From NCBI GenBank assembly GCA_003453085.1, contig DMMK01000534.1, forward strand, positions 1 through 5,481: 5,481 nt of DNA, in the 5' to 3' direction. Positions 5,052 to 5,481 of this stretch are shown here, piece by piece. This stretch comes from Verrucomicrobiales bacterium. Its GTDB lineage: Bacteria; Verrucomicrobiota; Verrucomicrobiia; Verrucomicrobiales; Verrucomicrobiaceae. The notes under the pieces are model-generated. The model made no database searches and was not told the origin of the DNA. It worked only from the letters and a program-made list of their open reading frames with translations. Each line of letters begins with the position of its first letter. Positions within the stretch are counted from its first letter, which is position 1. Made by a program: the position numbers and the translations under genes.

Positions 5052-5481
5052 ATGGGACTGGGCCGAAAAATCTCCATGGCTACCGTCGCTCTGCGACTGG
5101 GCCGGCGGTTTGAGGATAAGGCGGAGCTCCTGCGCCTGTGCGCCTGCTATGGCGGGCTGAGCCCCTTTCGTGGTGGTCGCCTAAGGGTGGAAACAACGCT
5201 GGCAGGAGCCCCCAGGCTGCACCTCCGCCATGCCCAGCCGGACACCATTCTGATGGTGGAAGTGCTGATGGAACAAGATTACCGCTGCCTGGAGTCGCTT
5301 TCGTTCACGCCCACTTCCATCCTCGATATCGGGGGGAACATTGGTCTGGGCAGCTTTTACCTGAAGTCGCTTTTTCCTCAGGCTGAAATTGCCGGGTTCG
5401 AGCCCTCTCCGGCGGAGTTTGAAATGCTCACGGCCAACTATGCCGAATGGCCGGGCTGCCGGGCTTTTCAAAATGCCATTG
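5052..5481 (+). CDS. FkbM-family SAM-dependent methyltransferase, 3' partial
   Basis: The frame opens with ATG at 5052 (an alternative ATG is at 5076), after an in-frame TGA at 5043, and stays open to the right edge, giving 143 codons. SAM-binding motif I is ILDIGGNIGLGS (90-101), followed by the strand-2 acidic residue in AGFEPSPAEFEML (114-126, E117), the pattern of FkbM-type methyltransferases. The preceding region (about 45-88: LRVETTLAG... MVEVLMEQDYRCLESL) resembles the short N-terminal segment of that family. These enzymes O-methylate sugars or other secondary metabolites and often lie in polysaccharide or lipopolysaccharide clusters. The gene starts 32 nt after gmhA on the same strand, so a role in modifying a surface glycan is a reasonable inference. 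The catalytic C-terminal part is outside the window, and the substrate cannot be deduced. Confidence 0.8.
   Translation, partial: MGLGRKISMATVALRLGRRFEDKAELLRLCACYGGLSPFRGGRLRVETTLAGAPRLHLRHAQPDTILMVEVLMEQDYRCLESLSFTPTSILDIGGNIGLGSFYLKSLFPQAEIAGFEPSPAEFEMLTANYAEWPGCRAFQNAI

Overview
The window is a GC-rich stretch of bacterial chromosome with compact gene spacing. It looks like a Gram-negative bacterium, because gmhA and hldA together make an ADP-heptose precursor for lipopolysaccharide. My best guess is a member of the Verrucomicrobiota (Prosthecobacter-like). That placement rests on the mix of genes (an RRM glycine/arginine-type RNA-binding protein, a YtqB/MnmM-type methyltransferase, separate HldA, FkbM-type methyltransferase) and on weak or absent Shine-Dalgarno sequences. 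It is inference, not a database match.

Layout. At the left edge (1-743, +) is the 3' part of a membrane di-iron fatty-acid-hydroxylase/sterol-desaturase family protein. It runs into, and overlaps by 68 bp, a convergent gene (676-1311, -) for a MnmM/YtqB-type tRNA methyltransferase. A 205-bp divergent spacer (1312-1516) carries a good sigma70-like promoter and a 5'-UTR stem-loop in front of a small RRM RNA-binding protein gene (1517-1948, +). The next spacer (1949-2314) has no firm gene. It holds a terminator-like hairpin, a block of palindrome plus direct repeats with a possible promoter, and a 61-codon ORF whose stop codon overlaps the GTG start of the next gene (GTGA). Then come a class I (AroF/G/H-type) DAHP synthase (2315-3379, +), a heptose-7-phosphate kinase HldA (3452-4438, +), sedoheptulose-7-phosphate isomerase GmhA (4444-5019, +), and the start of a FkbM-type methyltransferase (5052 to the right edge, +).

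How the genes fit together. hldA and gmhA are 5 nt apart and catalyse neighbouring steps in heptose synthesis: GmhA turns sedoheptulose-7-phosphate into D-glycero-D-manno-heptose-7-phosphate, and HldA phosphorylates the product at C1. The FkbM-like gene 32 nt downstream fits a surface-glycan context. DAHP synthase, just upstream on the same strand, opens the shikimate pathway. It draws on erythrose-4-phosphate, so it shares the non-oxidative pentose-phosphate pool with GmhA. The most unusual observation is in the DAHP synthase: the metal-binding cysteine of the normally invariant GPCS motif is serine (GPSS), while the other three metal ligands and the main substrate-binding residues are kept. 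I see no mobile element, CRISPR array, tRNA or rRNA. Apart from the details listed as findings, the window looks like ordinary core chromosome.
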